Of a stretch of DNA of 64,000 nucleotides, positions 1-10,441 are shown piece by piece. The notes beneath the pieces are model-generated. The model searched no databases. It was not told the DNA's origin and worked only from the letters and a program-made list of their open reading frames with translations. Source of the DNA: Saccharococcus thermophilus (GTDB lineage: Bacteria > Bacillota > Bacilli > Bacillales > Anoxybacillaceae); assembly GCF_011761475.1 (NCBI RefSeq), contig NZ_JAASRS010000001.1, positions 2,046,001 through 2,110,000 on the forward strand. The letters are read 5' to 3'. A program made the position numbers and the translations under genes. The first letter of the stretch is position 1, and each line of letters begins with the position of its first letter.

Positions 1-65
1 ATTGCTTCATAAAGAAAAAGCAAAAAAGATGCAAATAGGAAAAAGTACCGGGCAACAGCATATTT

Positions 66-157
66 ACCTGCCAAGCTCGGCCAACTGCCACGCATTAGCG
101 TAACGAAGGCAAGTCCATGACTTGCCTCCGTCAGCCGAAAAACCGTGTGGCAAACTT
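66..157 (-). other. structured, gene-free element downstream of spo0B
   Basis: The 227 bases beyond the spo0B stop hold no start of obg, which follows spo0B closely in relatives. Positions 104-115 pair with 119-130 as a 12-bp stem with one G-U pair and a 3-base loop on the minus strand. This sits inside an outer stem formed by 86-91 and 147-152. No T-run follows the hairpin, so it is not a standard terminator. It could be a small repeat element, an RNA leader of the next gene, or a processing site. I do not recognise the family. Confidence 0.4.
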
Positions 158-227
158 TTTATTTCATCAGAATGGAACTTTTAACGCTGCACACGAAAAA
201 TAAATAATTTTTCTATTATGTCCATAC

Positions 228-770
228 TTAGCTAAATGCAATTTTGATCAATACAGTCATTTCGTCCGTATGTATGTCAAAAGAGTCAAGATAAATGGAA
301 GGGGATGGTGGATGGCGATAAAGCCAGTCTCTAATCGCATTGGTATCTTCCATCGCCCCGCTATAATCAAAAAATATGTTTACCTCTTCCGGCATTACTT
401 CAATGGAAATGCTCATATGATTTTCCCGCCGCGCATCCGCCTGCCTCTCCATAAACGCTAAAAAGCTGCTGCTCCATTGCGTTAAATCTTCATCATAAAG
501 CGACAAATCACGTTCCTCGCCAAGCACTTCATACTCCAAGGAAATAAGTCGCGGCTGCCAGTTATAAGTCATAAGCAGCTCGGCAAATTGCACCGCTTTT
601 AAATTGGTCAGCTTTGTTTCGTGCTGCATCTCGCAAATAATGTCATTGATAATTTCGTAAACCCGCTCTATTTTATTTAGCGCCAAATTTCCTTTAATGA
701 GCTGAATTTTATTTAGCCAGTCATGGCGAGAATGGCGCAATACATCGACGATTCTCCATTGCTTCTCCAT
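228..770 (-). CDS. spo0B: Spo0B sporulation phosphotransferase
   Basis: Phosphorelay protein that moves phosphate from Spo0F to Spo0A at the start of sporulation; cytoplasmic. The 180-residue product has the motif RHDWLNKIQLIKGNL near its N-terminus. The His of RHDW (about residue 16) corresponds to the phosphorylated His30 of B. subtilis Spo0B, so the N-terminus is about 14 residues shorter than there. The conserved EYEVLGE stretch follows around residue 80. The ATG start is preceded by AGGAG at 8-base spacing. It sits downstream of rpmA as in B. subtilis, but a terminator and its own promoter separate the two. Confidence 0.95.
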   Translation of the reverse strand: MEKQWRIVDVLRHSRHDWLNKIQLIKGNLALNKIERVYEIINDIICEMQHETKLTNLKAVQFAELLMTYNWQPRLISLEYEVLGEERDLSLYDEDLTQWSSSFLAFMERQADARRENHMSISIEVMPEEVNIFFDYSGAMEDTNAIRDWLYRHPPSPSIYLDSFDIHTDEMTVLIKIAFS

Positions 771-825
771 CTAAAGCGCTCCTATTCCTAAATTACAAAA
801 CTTCATCACTTTACTGTTTATCTTT

Positions 826-855
826 ACTATAGCATTTTTTTACAACAATCGTGAA
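826..855 (-). promoter_or_regulatory. candidate sigma-A promoter for spo0B
   Basis: On the minus strand TTCACG (850-855) and TATAGT (826-831) are separated by 18 bases. It lies between the rpmA terminator and the spo0B ribosome binding site, so spo0B need not depend on readthrough from rplU-prp-rpmA. The -35 is a weak match. Confidence 0.45.
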
Positions 856-881
856 TGGTTTTTCATCTTTTTCGGAAAAAC

Positions 882-913
882 AAAAAACTCTAACCAAAAG
901 GTTAGAGTTTTTT
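882..913. terminator. intrinsic terminator after rpmA
   Basis: Perfect inverted repeat AACTCTAACC / GGTTAGAGTT with a 4-base loop, flanked by A-run and T-run, so it can act on both strands. It ends the rplU-prp-rpmA transcript 10 bases after the rpmA stop. Confidence 0.9.
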
Positions 914-922
914 CACGTTTAC

Positions 923-1562
<640 letters not shown>

Positions 1563-1573
1563 CGGCAACGCCT

Positions 1574-1882
1574 TTATGCATTAATTTTTTCGATAACTAC
1601 TTTCGTATAAGGTTGGCGATGACCTTGTTTGCGGCGATAGTTCTTTTTCGGCTTATATTTGAACACGATAATTTTCTTTTGACGGCCATGTTTTTGCACT
1701 TTCGCCGTTACCGTTGCCCCTTCAACTGTAGGGTTTCCGATTTTTACCGTTTCACCGCCGACCAATAACACTTTATCAAAGGTTACTGTTTCGCCTTCTT
1801 GGGCATCGATTTTTTCAATGTAAATTTCTTGCCCTTCTTCTACTTTAATTTGTTTACCGCCAGTTTCAATAATTGCGTACAT
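1574..1882 (-). CDS. rplU: 50S ribosomal protein L21
   Basis: Large-subunit ribosomal protein that binds 23S rRNA. The 102-residue product has the L21 signature [10 protein letters not shown] at the N-terminus and a basic C-terminal half ([21 protein letters not shown]) typical of the family. The ATG at 1882 is preceded by AAGGAGGTG; the TTG one codon upstream is less likely. It is the first gene of rplU-prp-rpmA and follows an L21 leader RNA, so expression is probably autoregulated at the leader. Confidence 0.97.
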   Translation of the reverse strand: MYAIIETGGKQIKVEEGQEIYIEKIDAQEGETVTFDKVLLVGGETVKIGNPTVEGATVTAKVQKHGRQKKIIVFKYKPKKNYRRKQGHRQPYTKVVIEKINA

Positions 1883-1887
1883 CAAAC

Positions 1888-2050
1888 TGCACCTCCTTAT
1901 ATAGACTCAGACTCGCCAGCGACAAGGCGGTTCTCGTGACAGAACGCTTTGTACCCGCGCTGAGCGGTTGTAGTACGGGTGCTGTAAAGTATATTAGCCG
2001 CACCATTTTTGTCCGCCTCCATGCCGGCGGAACAAAAATTCTACAACGTA
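1888..2050 (-). ncRNA. L21 leader RNA
   Basis: The roughly 165-base untranslated leader of rplU folds into several GC-rich hairpins on the minus strand, including one formed around TTTTTGTCCGCC / GGCGGAACAAAAA at 2006-2040. Position and structure match the L21 leader family (Rfam RF00559), a ribosomal protein leader found before rplU in Bacilli. L21 binding to it is the assumed mechanism. I identify it by position and secondary structure, not by a covariance search. Confidence 0.75.
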
Positions 2051-2054
2051 GAAT

Positions 2055-2084
2055 ATGGTATCATAATAAAATAAAAAATGTCAA
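2055..2084 (-). promoter_or_regulatory. sigma-A promoter for rplU operon
   Basis: A perfect TTGACA (2079-2084, minus strand) is followed after 18 bases by TACCAT (2055-2060). It starts just beyond the spoIVFB stop and feeds the L21 leader. Confidence 0.6.
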
Positions 2085-2093
2085 TACATTTCC

Positions 2094-2957
2094 TCACGCA
2101 TAGATAAGCAGGCTTAACGGGGCATCGGTTTGTTTTTCAGTAAAAAAGGCATGTAAAAGCTCGTTTTCATCCAATGTCACCCGCTCATGATTCGCTCTCG
2201 CGACAATCACGGAATGTTTTTGTCCGCGGTAAAATTTTTGCAAGACATTGGAAATTCGTTCTTCTTCCGAAGCAGTAATCGTCCGCAACTTCGTATAATC
2301 GCTCCGTTTCCCGTAATAGCGCTCGAGCAAAAAGCGCATGACGATATAAGGATGATGCCTCCACTCCTGCTGCAAGGAAATCGTTAAAAAGGCGGCAATG
2401 ATCCATAAATCCAGCTGTTTCGGCTCGATAAGCAAAATGCCGATGACCAAAAAAACAAGTGCGGCAGCAGAAAACATGATCGTTTTTTGATGTGCTTCGC
2501 TAAACGGAAAATAATAAGTGAAAAACAAAAACACTAGCTTGCCGCCGTCTAAAGGCCAAATCGGCAATAAATTAATGAGCAAAATGGCGGTGTTGTAATG
2601 GATAAACATTCCTAATCCTTCATCCGAAATAAAGCCAATCTTCCATAAAAAAAACGCAACAGCCATCAGCCATAGATGCTGCGCTGGTCCGGCCAGCGTC
2701 ACAATCAGCTCTTCGCGAAACGGGCGGTTTCCATACTCCTCGACTTCCGCCACACCTCCAAACGGCAAAAGCAAAATTTGCTTAATCCGCCAGGAAAAAA
2801 AAGCAGCGGCGGCAGCATGTCCCAGCTCATGGATCAACACGATCATAAATAACAGAAATAATTGCTGGAAACGGGCGGTGATGACAGCAATGCCGCAAAA
2901 CAGCCATAATAGCGGATGCACATGAATTTTTGTCCATAACGCAATATACTTATTCAA
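2094..2957 (-). CDS. spoIVFB: SpoIVFB, intramembrane protease for pro-sigma-K
   Basis: Membrane-embedded site-2-type zinc metalloprotease that cuts pro-sigma-K in the mother cell during sporulation. The 287-residue product shows the zinc motif HELGH (about residues 43-47) and the second metal-ligand segment NLLPIWPLDGGK near residues 129-140, with about six hydrophobic segments in the N-terminal two thirds. The cytoplasmic C-terminal part resembles a CBS-like domain. It overlaps the end of spoIVFA by 8 bases, so the two are translationally coupled. Confidence 0.96.
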   Translation of the reverse strand: MNKYIALWTKIHVHPLLWLFCGIAVITARFQQLFLLFMIVLIHELGHAAAAAFFSWRIKQILLLPFGGVAEVEEYGNRPFREELIVTLAGPAQHLWLMAVAFFLWKIGFISDEGLGMFIHYNTAILLINLLPIWPLDGGKLVFLFFTYYFPFSEAHQKTIMFSAAALVFLVIGILLIEPKQLDLWIIAAFLTISLQQEWRHHPYIVMRFLLERYYGKRSDYTKLRTITASEEERISNVLQKFYRGQKHSVIVARANHERVTLDENELLHAFFTEKQTDAPLSLLIYA

Positions 2958-3720
2958 AGGAAATCACCTGAATTGGATCAATGAAATGGTCTCCTTTTTT
3001 AATCGCAAAATAAAATACCCCTTTTGTTTGATCGTCAGTGCTCGCCATTGCTGTCCCAATTGGTTTGCCCGTTTCAACAAAATCATACAATTTGACAGAA
3101 ATCGTGCCTAAATTTCCATACCAAGATTCGCTTCCATCCGCGTGTTGAATGATGACCGTTTTCCCCAGCTTCTCTTTTGTGCCGGCAAATGTCACAATCC
3201 CCTCATTCATCGCTTCGACTTTCGCATTGCTCGTTGTTTCAATCATCACGCCTTGGCCGTTTTTCTGAAAGCTTTCTAATACGCGCCCTGAAGCAGGAAC
3301 GGCGTATTGCTTCCCCACTGTTTTTGTTTCGCTTTCCGGTTTTGGCGCCAGAAAGGCAAGCGGCTCGCCGAACTGCTTTTCATACCATTTAGAAACAGCA
3401 GCAAATTGAAATTCTTGCTCCATTGTGTTTTTGACAAACTGACGGGCCGGCTCTAACGAATCAGCTGGATTTTTAAATAAAATAGCAGTCACCAAAACAA
3501 GGCAAGCGGAAAGAAGCGTTTTAAAAATAAACGTTTCTTTTGGAAAAAGAGGATGCGACGATTCTTCTAATGAATAACGGTCATACGTCACGACAGGCTG
3601 ACCATACCGCTCTTCGTCGGTCAAGTCCCATATTGCCTGCCGCTGCGCCTCGTAGCGGTTCTGCCGCGCCTTTCTTCGTTTTTCAATCTGCTTACGAATT
3701 TCGTGGGCACGTCGATTCAT
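2950..3720 (-). CDS. spoIVFA: SpoIVFA, regulator of SpoIVFB
   Basis: Partner that tethers and inhibits SpoIVFB until the SpoIVB signal arrives from the forespore. The N-terminus is highly basic (MNRRAHEIRKQIEKRRKARQ). One membrane segment lies around residues 70-90, and a C-terminal M23/LytM-like fold follows (VMIETTSNAKVEAMNEGIVTF about residues 155-180). The ATG at 3720 follows GGTGAGAG and gives the same N-terminus type as B. subtilis; an upstream TTG at 3768 has no comparable support. About 256 residues. Confidence 0.93.
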   Translation of the reverse strand: MNRRAHEIRKQIEKRRKARQNRYEAQRQAIWDLTDEERYGQPVVTYDRYSLEESSHPLFPKETFIFKTLLSACLVLVTAILFKNPADSLEPARQFVKNTMEQEFQFAAVSKWYEKQFGEPLAFLAPKPESETKTVGKQYAVPASGRVLESFQKNGQGVMIETTSNAKVEAMNEGIVTFAGTKEKLGKTVIIQHADGSESWYGNLGTISVKLYDFVETGKPIGTAMASTDDQTKGVFYFAIKKGDHFIDPIQVISFE

Positions 3721-3790
3721 TACTCTCACCATCCCTTCTAATATTGTTTGTACTAGTTTATTAGACAACCTTGTTAGATATGATTTCGAT

Positions 3791-3823
3791 AAAAAAATCC
3801 CTGCTTATTCATTTGCAGGGATT
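3791..3823 (-). terminator. terminator after minD
   Basis: Stem AATCCCTGC / GCAGGGATT with a 10-base loop, followed on the minus strand by seven Ts. It ends the mre-min transcript 11 bases after the minD stop and separates it from spoIVFAB. Confidence 0.88.
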
Positions 3824-3834
3824 CATGACAGCGA

Positions 3835-4638
3835 TTAATGCACGCCAAATAGTTTTTTAATTTTCGAGAATAATCCTTTTTGCTCCTCTTCTAACGGCTG
3901 CAGCGGAACGGATTCGCCAAGAATTCTTCGGGCGATGTTGCGGTAGGCAATCGACGCTTTGCTGTTCGGATCTAAAACGATTGGCTCCCCTTTATTGGAA
4001 GCTTTGATGACGTTTTCATCATCAGCAATAATTCCTAACAAATCAATCGATAAGTGCATGACGATTTCGTCCACATCGAGCATATCGCCATTTTTGACCA
4101 TATGGCTGCGAATGCGGTTAATGATCAGGCGAGGCGGTTTGATATGTTCCTCGCTTTCGAGCAGACCGATGATGCGGTCAGCGTCACGTACAGATGATAC
4201 TTCCGGCGTCGTTACGACAATCGCTTCATCCGCTCCGGCCACCGCATTGCGGTAGCCTTGTTCAATGCCTGCCGGGCAGTCAATTAACACATAATCATAA
4301 TCTTGTTTTAATTCGTCTACTAACTGTTTCATCTGCTCTGGAGTGACGGCAGATTTATCGCTTGTCTGCGCGGCAGGCAATAAATAAAGATGATTGTCAA
4401 ACCGCTTGTCTTTTACTAGCGCCTTTTGTACAGTGCAGCGACCTTCGACAACATCCACCAAGTCATAAATAATGCGGTTCTCGAGCCCCATGACGACATC
4501 AAGGTTGCGCAACCCGATATCCGTATCGACAAGACAAACCCTCTTTCCGAGTATAGCGAGCGCAGTTCCGACGTTGGCGGTTGTCGTCGTCTTTCCGACG
4601 CCGCCTTTTCCGGATGTAATGACGATAGCTTCTCCCAC
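3835..4638 (-). CDS. minD: MinD septum-site ATPase
   Basis: ATPase that positions the division septum together with MinC. The deviant Walker A motif SGKGGVGKTTTTANVG is at the N-terminus (about residues 9-24), the Walker B-type VLIDCPAG near residue 118, and the C-terminal amphipathic membrane-targeting helix is GLFSKIKKLFG. I use the GTG at 4638 (AGGAG at 9-base spacing, protein start MGEAIVITSGK as in B. subtilis); a second GTG at 4644 is too close to that site. 267 residues. It follows minC after 16 bases. Confidence 0.97.
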   Translation of the reverse strand: MGEAIVITSGKGGVGKTTTTANVGTALAILGKRVCLVDTDIGLRNLDVVMGLENRIIYDLVDVVEGRCTVQKALVKDKRFDNHLYLLPAAQTSDKSAVTPEQMKQLVDELKQDYDYVLIDCPAGIEQGYRNAVAGADEAIVVTTPEVSSVRDADRIIGLLESEEHIKPPRLIINRIRSHMVKNGDMLDVDEIVMHLSIDLLGIIADDENVIKASNKGEPIVLDPNSKASIAYRNIARRILGESVPLQPLEEEQKGLFSKIKKLFGVH

Positions 4639-4654
4639 TGTCACATTCTCCTTT

Positions 4655-5326
4655 CTATAACCGCGTCAAATTCGGCCGCAAATGCATCAGCAACTGCAAG
4701 CGATCGACAACGATTTGGTTATGTTCATCGATATATGCGCACTCCATTTCGTTTCCTTCATCGATTTTATAATCGGGAGCCCGATTCATTACATCACTAA
4801 TTCGCAGCTGTGTTGGTTTCATCACCGATGCAGCAATAACCGCTTCTTTATTTCCATAATACCCGGCGTGGGCAATTCCCCGCAATGCTCCAAGTATAAA
4901 AATATTTCCGCCAGCAATCACCGTCCCCCCTGGATTGACATCGCCGATTAATAAAAGATCTCCTTGTACATGCAAGACTTGGCCGGAGCGAACGATTCGG
5001 GAAACGGACACAATCTCCGTTTTCCGTTTCCACTCGAGCGCCTCTTCTTTTGTCACCACATTGCTTTCAATGGAAGCAACGACCAAGTTTTTTTGGCGGC
5101 GGATTAACGTGCGCAACTCTTCTTCTTGCTCTGGCGTCAAATAACGGTTTCCTACTCTGAGATGAACAGAAACGAGCGGACTATCCGGTTCTATTTTTGC
5201 GCTAACGGTTAATTTTTCCTCTAATTCTTTTAACAAATCATCGTAGGAACAATTGTCATCGAGATGCAACGTTAGCCCATCTTTCGTTCCTTTAATCGTT
5301 ACGTATGATTGTTTTTTTTTCGTCAC
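4655..5326 (-). CDS. minC: MinC septum-site inhibitor
   Basis: Inhibitor of FtsZ assembly at wrong division sites; forms copolymers with MinD. The N-terminal domain begins [19 protein letters not shown], closely matching B. subtilis MinC. The C-terminal beta-helix domain is visible as [20 protein letters not shown] and following glycine-rich turns. The GTG at 5326 lies 6 bases after GAGGTG; an earlier GTG at 5333-5335 is part of that ribosome binding site. 223 residues. Confidence 0.95.
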   Translation of the reverse strand: MTKKKQSYVTIKGTKDGLTLHLDDNCSYDDLLKELEEKLTVSAKIEPDSPLVSVHLRVGNRYLTPEQEEELRTLIRRQKNLVVASIESNVVTKEEALEWKRKTEIVSVSRIVRSGQVLHVQGDLLLIGDVNPGGTVIAGGNIFILGALRGIAHAGYYGNKEAVIAASVMKPTQLRISDVMNRAPDYKIDEGNEMECAYIDEHNQIVVDRLQLLMHLRPNLTRL

Positions 5327-5374
5327 AACGTTCACCTCAACGAATAATTCTACAAAAAACGTTCATTTTCCTTT

Positions 5375-5893
5375 TTAATCTTCCTGTTCAAGGCGCTTGA
5401 TTTTTACGAGCCGTTGCTTCAACGGATAGGAAAGGACAAACAAAAACACTATATTGAGCAATAACGTCGGCCATAGCCGATGGGAACAAAACGTTTGCAA
5501 TGACATATTGGTTCTTCCAATGAGAAGTTGGATGCCGTACACATAAAATTCAAGAACGGTGATAAAAAAGAGCGCAAGCAAGCAGGCAATAAGCCAATGC
5601 TGGTAAAGCACTTTCATCGCTTTTGCAGCGAGATAAGCGATTAATGTAAACGCAAACGCATAAACGCCAAGCAATTCGGTATAGACGCAATCATACAAAA
5701 GTCCAAAAATAAACCCGTAAATCATCGCGCGCGTTCCGCCAATATAGATCGCCGTAAACACAAGAAAAACAAGAAAAAAACGCGGCACAAAAAAATAATC
5801 GATATATAAATCATTCTTTGGCCATAAATCGACAAAAATGCTTTCACTGACAAAGCACAAAATCGCAAGGAAAGGAAGCAGTGATTTTTTCAC
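5375..5893 (-). CDS. mreD: MreD rod-shape protein
   Basis: Integral membrane component of the elongasome. The 172-residue product is almost entirely hydrophobic with five or six predicted membrane segments and little charge, as usual for MreD. Its ATG overlaps the mreC stop by 4 bases, which suggests translational coupling. Identity rests on hydrophobic profile, length and the mreB-mreC-mreD order more than on sequence motifs. Confidence 0.92.
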   Translation of the reverse strand: MKKSLLPFLAILCFVSESIFVDLWPKNDLYIDYFFVPRFFLVFLVFTAIYIGGTRAMIYGFIFGLLYDCVYTELLGVYAFAFTLIAYLAAKAMKVLYQHWLIACLLALFFITVLEFYVYGIQLLIGRTNMSLQTFCSHRLWPTLLLNIVFLFVLSYPLKQRLVKIKRLEQED

Positions 5894-6756
5894 TTTGCTT
5901 CCTCCCTTCCTTGGAGCGTCTCATCAATTTTCCTTTTGACGATAATGACATCATCAATGTCATATAAATTGGCGAATGGCTTTACGTAAACGATTTTTGT
6001 AAGGCCATATTGATCCGGTTCTACTTTCGTCACTTCCCCAATAGGGAGATCTTTTGGGAAAATACCGCCAAGACCGGATGTCAGCACTTTTTGCTTTTTC
6101 TCCACTTTTGCATCAAAAGGAATTTCCTTCAACAATAATTCTCGCCGTTTTTCATCATACCCTTCGATTAAGCCAAAGACGTTTTCTTTCCCCTGCACGT
6201 ACGCCGAGATGCGATTATTTTGGTCGAGCGCGCTTAATAGTTGAACGGTTGACGTGAATTGGGAAGCGTGCTGCACTTTGCCAACCAGTCCTTCCGGGGT
6301 AATTACTGCCATATCCTTTTTGACTCCTTGCTGCTCCCCTTTATTCACGATGATCGTTTCCTGCCAACGGTCTGGATTTCTTCCGATCACAGTAGCTTGG
6401 ATTGGAATAAAATCGCGAAGGCTCTCTTTTTTATCCAGCAGAGCGCGCAATTTTTCATTTTCCTTTTTCAATGCTTGCACTTGGGCTTCCAACGTGACAT
6501 ATTCCTCAAGTCGTTCCTTGAGCAGCTTGTTTTCGTTATATGTATTTCTAATGTCGTTAATATTCTCAAAGAAGCCCGCAACGAGTTGTGCGGGCTTATG
6601 GAAAAACATTTGTACAAGACCGGTTGTATCTTTCAAAAACTGCTCGGGCCATGTCAATTCCTTGCGATCTTTTAAAGAAAAACCAATCAATGCCACGAGG
6701 ATAATCATGCTGACGAGCAGTAAAATAAGTCGTTTGTTTAAAAAGAACTGTGGCAT
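5890..6756 (-). CDS. mreC: MreC rod-shape protein
   Basis: Elongasome scaffold with one N-terminal membrane anchor (about residues 8-26) and an extracytoplasmic part. A coiled coil around residues 70-112 (ERLEEYVTLEAQVQALKKEN) drives dimerisation. It is followed by the beta-barrel core with the family signature VIGRNPDRWQETIIVNKG and IPKDLPIGEV-type loop (FPKDLPIGEVTKV). 288 residues, normal for Bacilli. Confidence 0.96.
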   Translation of the reverse strand: MPQFFLNKRLILLLVSMIILVALIGFSLKDRKELTWPEQFLKDTTGLVQMFFHKPAQLVAGFFENINDIRNTYNENKLLKERLEEYVTLEAQVQALKKENEKLRALLDKKESLRDFIPIQATVIGRNPDRWQETIIVNKGEQQGVKKDMAVITPEGLVGKVQHASQFTSTVQLLSALDQNNRISAYVQGKENVFGLIEGYDEKRRELLLKEIPFDAKVEKKQKVLTSGLGGIFPKDLPIGEVTKVEPDQYGLTKIVYVKPFANLYDIDDVIIVKRKIDETLQGREEAK

Positions 6757-6777
6757 GATGTTGACACCCTCTTACTG

Positions 6778-7848
<1,071 letters not shown>

Positions 7849-7973
7849 CTAAATTTGTCGATTTTGCTCACTTATTTTCTATATTTCGTACAACATTTCG
7901 TACAACACCGCCCACAACATTCATAAAAACTCATAATTGATATTATAACTGATTCGACAAAAAATGAGAACTG

Positions 7974-8654
7974 CTACACATACCCTTTTTCTTTCAAACT
8001 GACGAATTTTTGATCGCCAATAATTAGATGATCTAGGAGTTCAATGCCAATGATCCGGCCGCATTCGGCAAGCCGCTTCGTTACATCAATATCTTCTCGA
8101 CTTGGAGTTGGGTCGCCGGAGGGATGATTGTGCACGCAAATGATCGAGGCAGCTGATCGCTTAATGGCTTCTTTAAACACTTCACGCGGATGAACGATGG
8201 AGGCGTTTAGACTGCCAATAAATATCGTTTTTCGATGAATCACTTGATTTTTTGTATTTAAATAAATGGCGACAAAATGTTCTTGCGACAAAAAACGCAT
8301 ATCTTCCATAACATATTTTGCGCCATCTTCAGGAGAACGAATCACATAGCGGTCATGGGAGCCGAGGCTGTGAATCCTCCTGCCAAGCTCAATCGCCGCT
8401 AAAATTTGGATCGCCTTTGTCGTTCCGATTCCTTTGATGCTTGTTATTTCTTCAACTGTCGCGTCTTTCAACAGCCGAAGCCCTTCAAAACACTGAAGAA
8501 GGCGATGGGCTAGCTGCAATACCGATTCTTCTTTCGTTCCTGTCCGCAGCAAAATCGCAAGCAGCTCATGGTCCGCCAAACTTTCCGGCCCAGAAGAAAG
8601 AAGGCGTTCGCGCGGACGAATATCCTTTGGCACGTCGCGTATCATCCATGTCAT
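7974..8654 (-). CDS. radC: RadC-family JAB/MPN domain protein
   Basis: Member of the RadC (YsxA) family. The historic link to DNA repair is not well supported; the molecular activity is uncertain. The 226-residue product has an N-terminal helix-hairpin-helix region (SIKGIGTTKAIQILAAIELG, about residues 72-91) and a C-terminal JAB1/MPN metalloprotease-like domain with the metal motif HNHPSGDPTPSREDID around residue 175. It lies between maf and mreB as in B. subtilis. Confidence 0.93.
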   Translation of the reverse strand: MTWMIRDVPKDIRPRERLLSSGPESLADHELLAILLRTGTKEESVLQLAHRLLQCFEGLRLLKDATVEEITSIKGIGTTKAIQILAAIELGRRIHSLGSHDRYVIRSPEDGAKYVMEDMRFLSQEHFVAIYLNTKNQVIHRKTIFIGSLNASIVHPREVFKEAIKRSAASIICVHNHPSGDPTPSREDIDVTKRLAECGRIIGIELLDHLIIGDQKFVSLKEKGYV

Positions 8655-8699
8655 GGAATGGTATATCCCCCCTTTTTATTTTCCCCAGATCAAGGCCAA

Positions 8700-9260
8700 T
8701 TACCAGCCAAGCTTCTTTAGTTCGCGCACCGTTCGCGACAGCGGAAGGCCGACGACGTTAAAATAATCACCTTCAATCCGTTTCACAAACAAAGCGGCGC
8801 GTCCTTGAATGCCATATGCCCCCGCCTTGTCCATCGGTTCTCCCGACTCGATGTAATTAGCAATTTCTTCTTCGGTTAAATCCCAAAAAAATACTTTTGT
8901 TTTTTCGACAAACAATGCTTGTCCATTCGGAGATAGAATCGCCACACCTGTCAATACTTCATGCTCTTGTCCCGACAGCATGCGCAGCATCTGCGCTGCT
9001 TCTTCTTTCGTTTTCGGCTTTCCAAGCCTGTTGTTTTGATAGACGACGATGGTATCCGCCCCGATGACGTACGCATCAGGATGTTGGGAAGCAATCGCTT
9101 TCGCCTTTTGGTATGCAAGCGACTGCACCGTTTGCTCTGGAGTTTCCGCTTCATGAATGTGTTCTTCAATGTGGCTCACGAGGACTTGAAATGAGAGGTT
9201 CGCTAATTCAAGAAGCTCTTTCCGGCGCGGGGAACTGGACGCTAAAATTAACTGTTTCAC
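8700..9260 (-). CDS. maf: Maf-family nucleotide pyrophosphatase
   Basis: House-cleaning nucleoside triphosphate pyrophosphatase; in Bacilli linked to septum formation and modified nucleotide removal. The product opens [17 protein letters not shown], the family's substrate-binding signature, and has the conserved VIGADTIVV and KAGAYGIQG segments. The start is a GTG at 9260 with AAAGGGTGAT 5 bases upstream; an open frame to 9332 is only an extension. 186 residues. A terminator after spoIIB implies maf has its own promoter in 9261-9357. Confidence 0.95.
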   Translation of the reverse strand: MKQLILASSSPRRKELLELANLSFQVLVSHIEEHIHEAETPEQTVQSLAYQKAKAIASQHPDAYVIGADTIVVYQNNRLGKPKTKEEAAQMLRMLSGQEHEVLTGVAILSPNGQALFVEKTKVFFWDLTEEEIANYIESGEPMDKAGAYGIQGRAALFVKRIEGDYFNVVGLPLSRTVRELKKLGW

Positions 9261-9357
9261 TAATATCACCCTTTGCACTCGCTTCAGATTGGAAGATACA
9301 CATGTATCGTACCAAATTTTACGACGCAGCACAATTTTTCAAAGTCGAAATAACCCG

Positions 9358-9382
9358 AAAAAAAAAGAAGCTGTCTAGCTTC
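9358..9382 (-). terminator. terminator overlapping the end of spoIIB
   Basis: Stem GAAGCT / AGCTTC with a 4-base loop followed by nine Ts on the minus strand. The spoIIB stop codon (9375-9377) lies inside the hairpin, so a ribosome at the stop could cover it; the stem is short. Confidence 0.7.
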
Positions 9383-10331
9383 GCAATGGAAAAATGGTCA
9401 TGTATGATCGCAGCGCTTCGAGCAGCTCCTGTTGCGTTTTCCGCAATAGCTCTTCCTGCTGGTTCGTTTTATACGCAACTAAGGCGAGATAAGCATCTTT
9501 TATCGCGGAAACATATCGTTTTACATTTTTATCATTCGGAATCGGTTTTGCGGCAAACTGCTTATAATCGTTTTCTAATTCCTTCCACACATCGGCTTTT
9601 ACGTCGCTTTTCCCTAATAAAACGGTGGAAACAGCCGCCATGTGCATATATAACGTTTCGCCTGCCTCAATAACGGAAGTGCGTTTGCCGCTATCCGTAT
9701 TGTCGAACGACAATGATTTGATATATGTGCTTCGCACTTCGCCTCCATACTGCTGACTGACTTTCCGCAACGTTTCTTTGTCCTGCCCGACGCCGATCAA
9801 CAAGGCGACCGGTTGATCCCCCACCGTCACAACAGGGATAGATGAAGACTTCAGCTGTTTGGCATAGTCAGCTGCCGCTTTGGCATCCGAAAATACTCCT
9901 GCTTGAATGACGCTGATGGTAAATGGAGAAGAAACGGACTCATTTTCATTAACTCGATTGGCTTCCGGCTGCGTTGAAGTTTCCGTTTCGATGGAAGCAG
10001 ATAGCCCTGCTTCCTCCACAGGCAGCGAATGAGTTTTTTGTTTTGGAATCATATTTAATACAATGAAACCGAAGCTTGTCCCAACCATAATAGCGATGAC
10101 AATGGAAATGACCGCTGATTTTGCGCGGGCATTCCAGATATTGCTCTTGTTGCGTTTCTTGTTGATGGATGGCAAGGAGGGGCTCAATCCGGATGATTCT
10201 ACACGATTCGCATTTTCATCGATCCTATTTTCCGGAATTTCCGCTTTATCTAGTTGTTTTGGTTTATCCATGGTAAACGGACTCTCTCTTCCGTTAATTC
10301 TCACCGTAATTTCCTGCCGATGCTTGTCCAT
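9375..10331 (-). CDS. spoIIB: SpoIIB-like SPOR-domain protein
   Basis: Sporulation protein that localises to the septum and supports septal wall dissolution at engulfment. The 318-residue product has a charged cytoplasmic N-terminus, one membrane segment (about residues 70-95, AVISIVIAIMVGTSFGFIVL), a spacer rich in Ser/Thr/Glu, and a SPOR-type peptidoglycan-binding domain (FTISVIQAGVFSDAKAAADY, about residues 137-205). The position between the comC locus and maf matches spoIIB in B. subtilis, and this drives the assignment because SpoIIB sequences diverge strongly. Confidence 0.85.
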   Translation of the reverse strand: MDKHRQEITVRINGRESPFTMDKPKQLDKAEIPENRIDENANRVESSGLSPSLPSINKKRNKSNIWNARAKSAVISIVIAIMVGTSFGFIVLNMIPKQKTHSLPVEEAGLSASIETETSTQPEANRVNENESVSSPFTISVIQAGVFSDAKAAADYAKQLKSSSIPVVTVGDQPVALLIGVGQDKETLRKVSQQYGGEVRSTYIKSLSFDNTDSGKRTSVIEAGETLYMHMAAVSTVLLGKSDVKADVWKELENDYKQFAAKPIPNDKNVKRYVSAIKDAYLALVAYKTNQQEELLRKTQQELLEALRSYMTIFPLRS

Positions 10332-10382
10332 TGTGACACCATCCTTATTTCTCTATTTTTCGCCTATCTTACCATAAACAAA

Positions 10383-10415
10383 GAAAAAAAGAACAAGACA
10401 TTTGTCGTCTTGCTC
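10383..10415 (-). terminator. terminator of the pil operon
   Basis: Imperfect stem GAACAAGAC / GTCTTGCTC followed by a T-run on the minus strand, placed right after the last pseudopilin gene. It separates the pil operon from spoIIB. Confidence 0.8.
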
Positions 10416-10441
10416 TCGAATCATTTCGGCAAATTTTGCGC

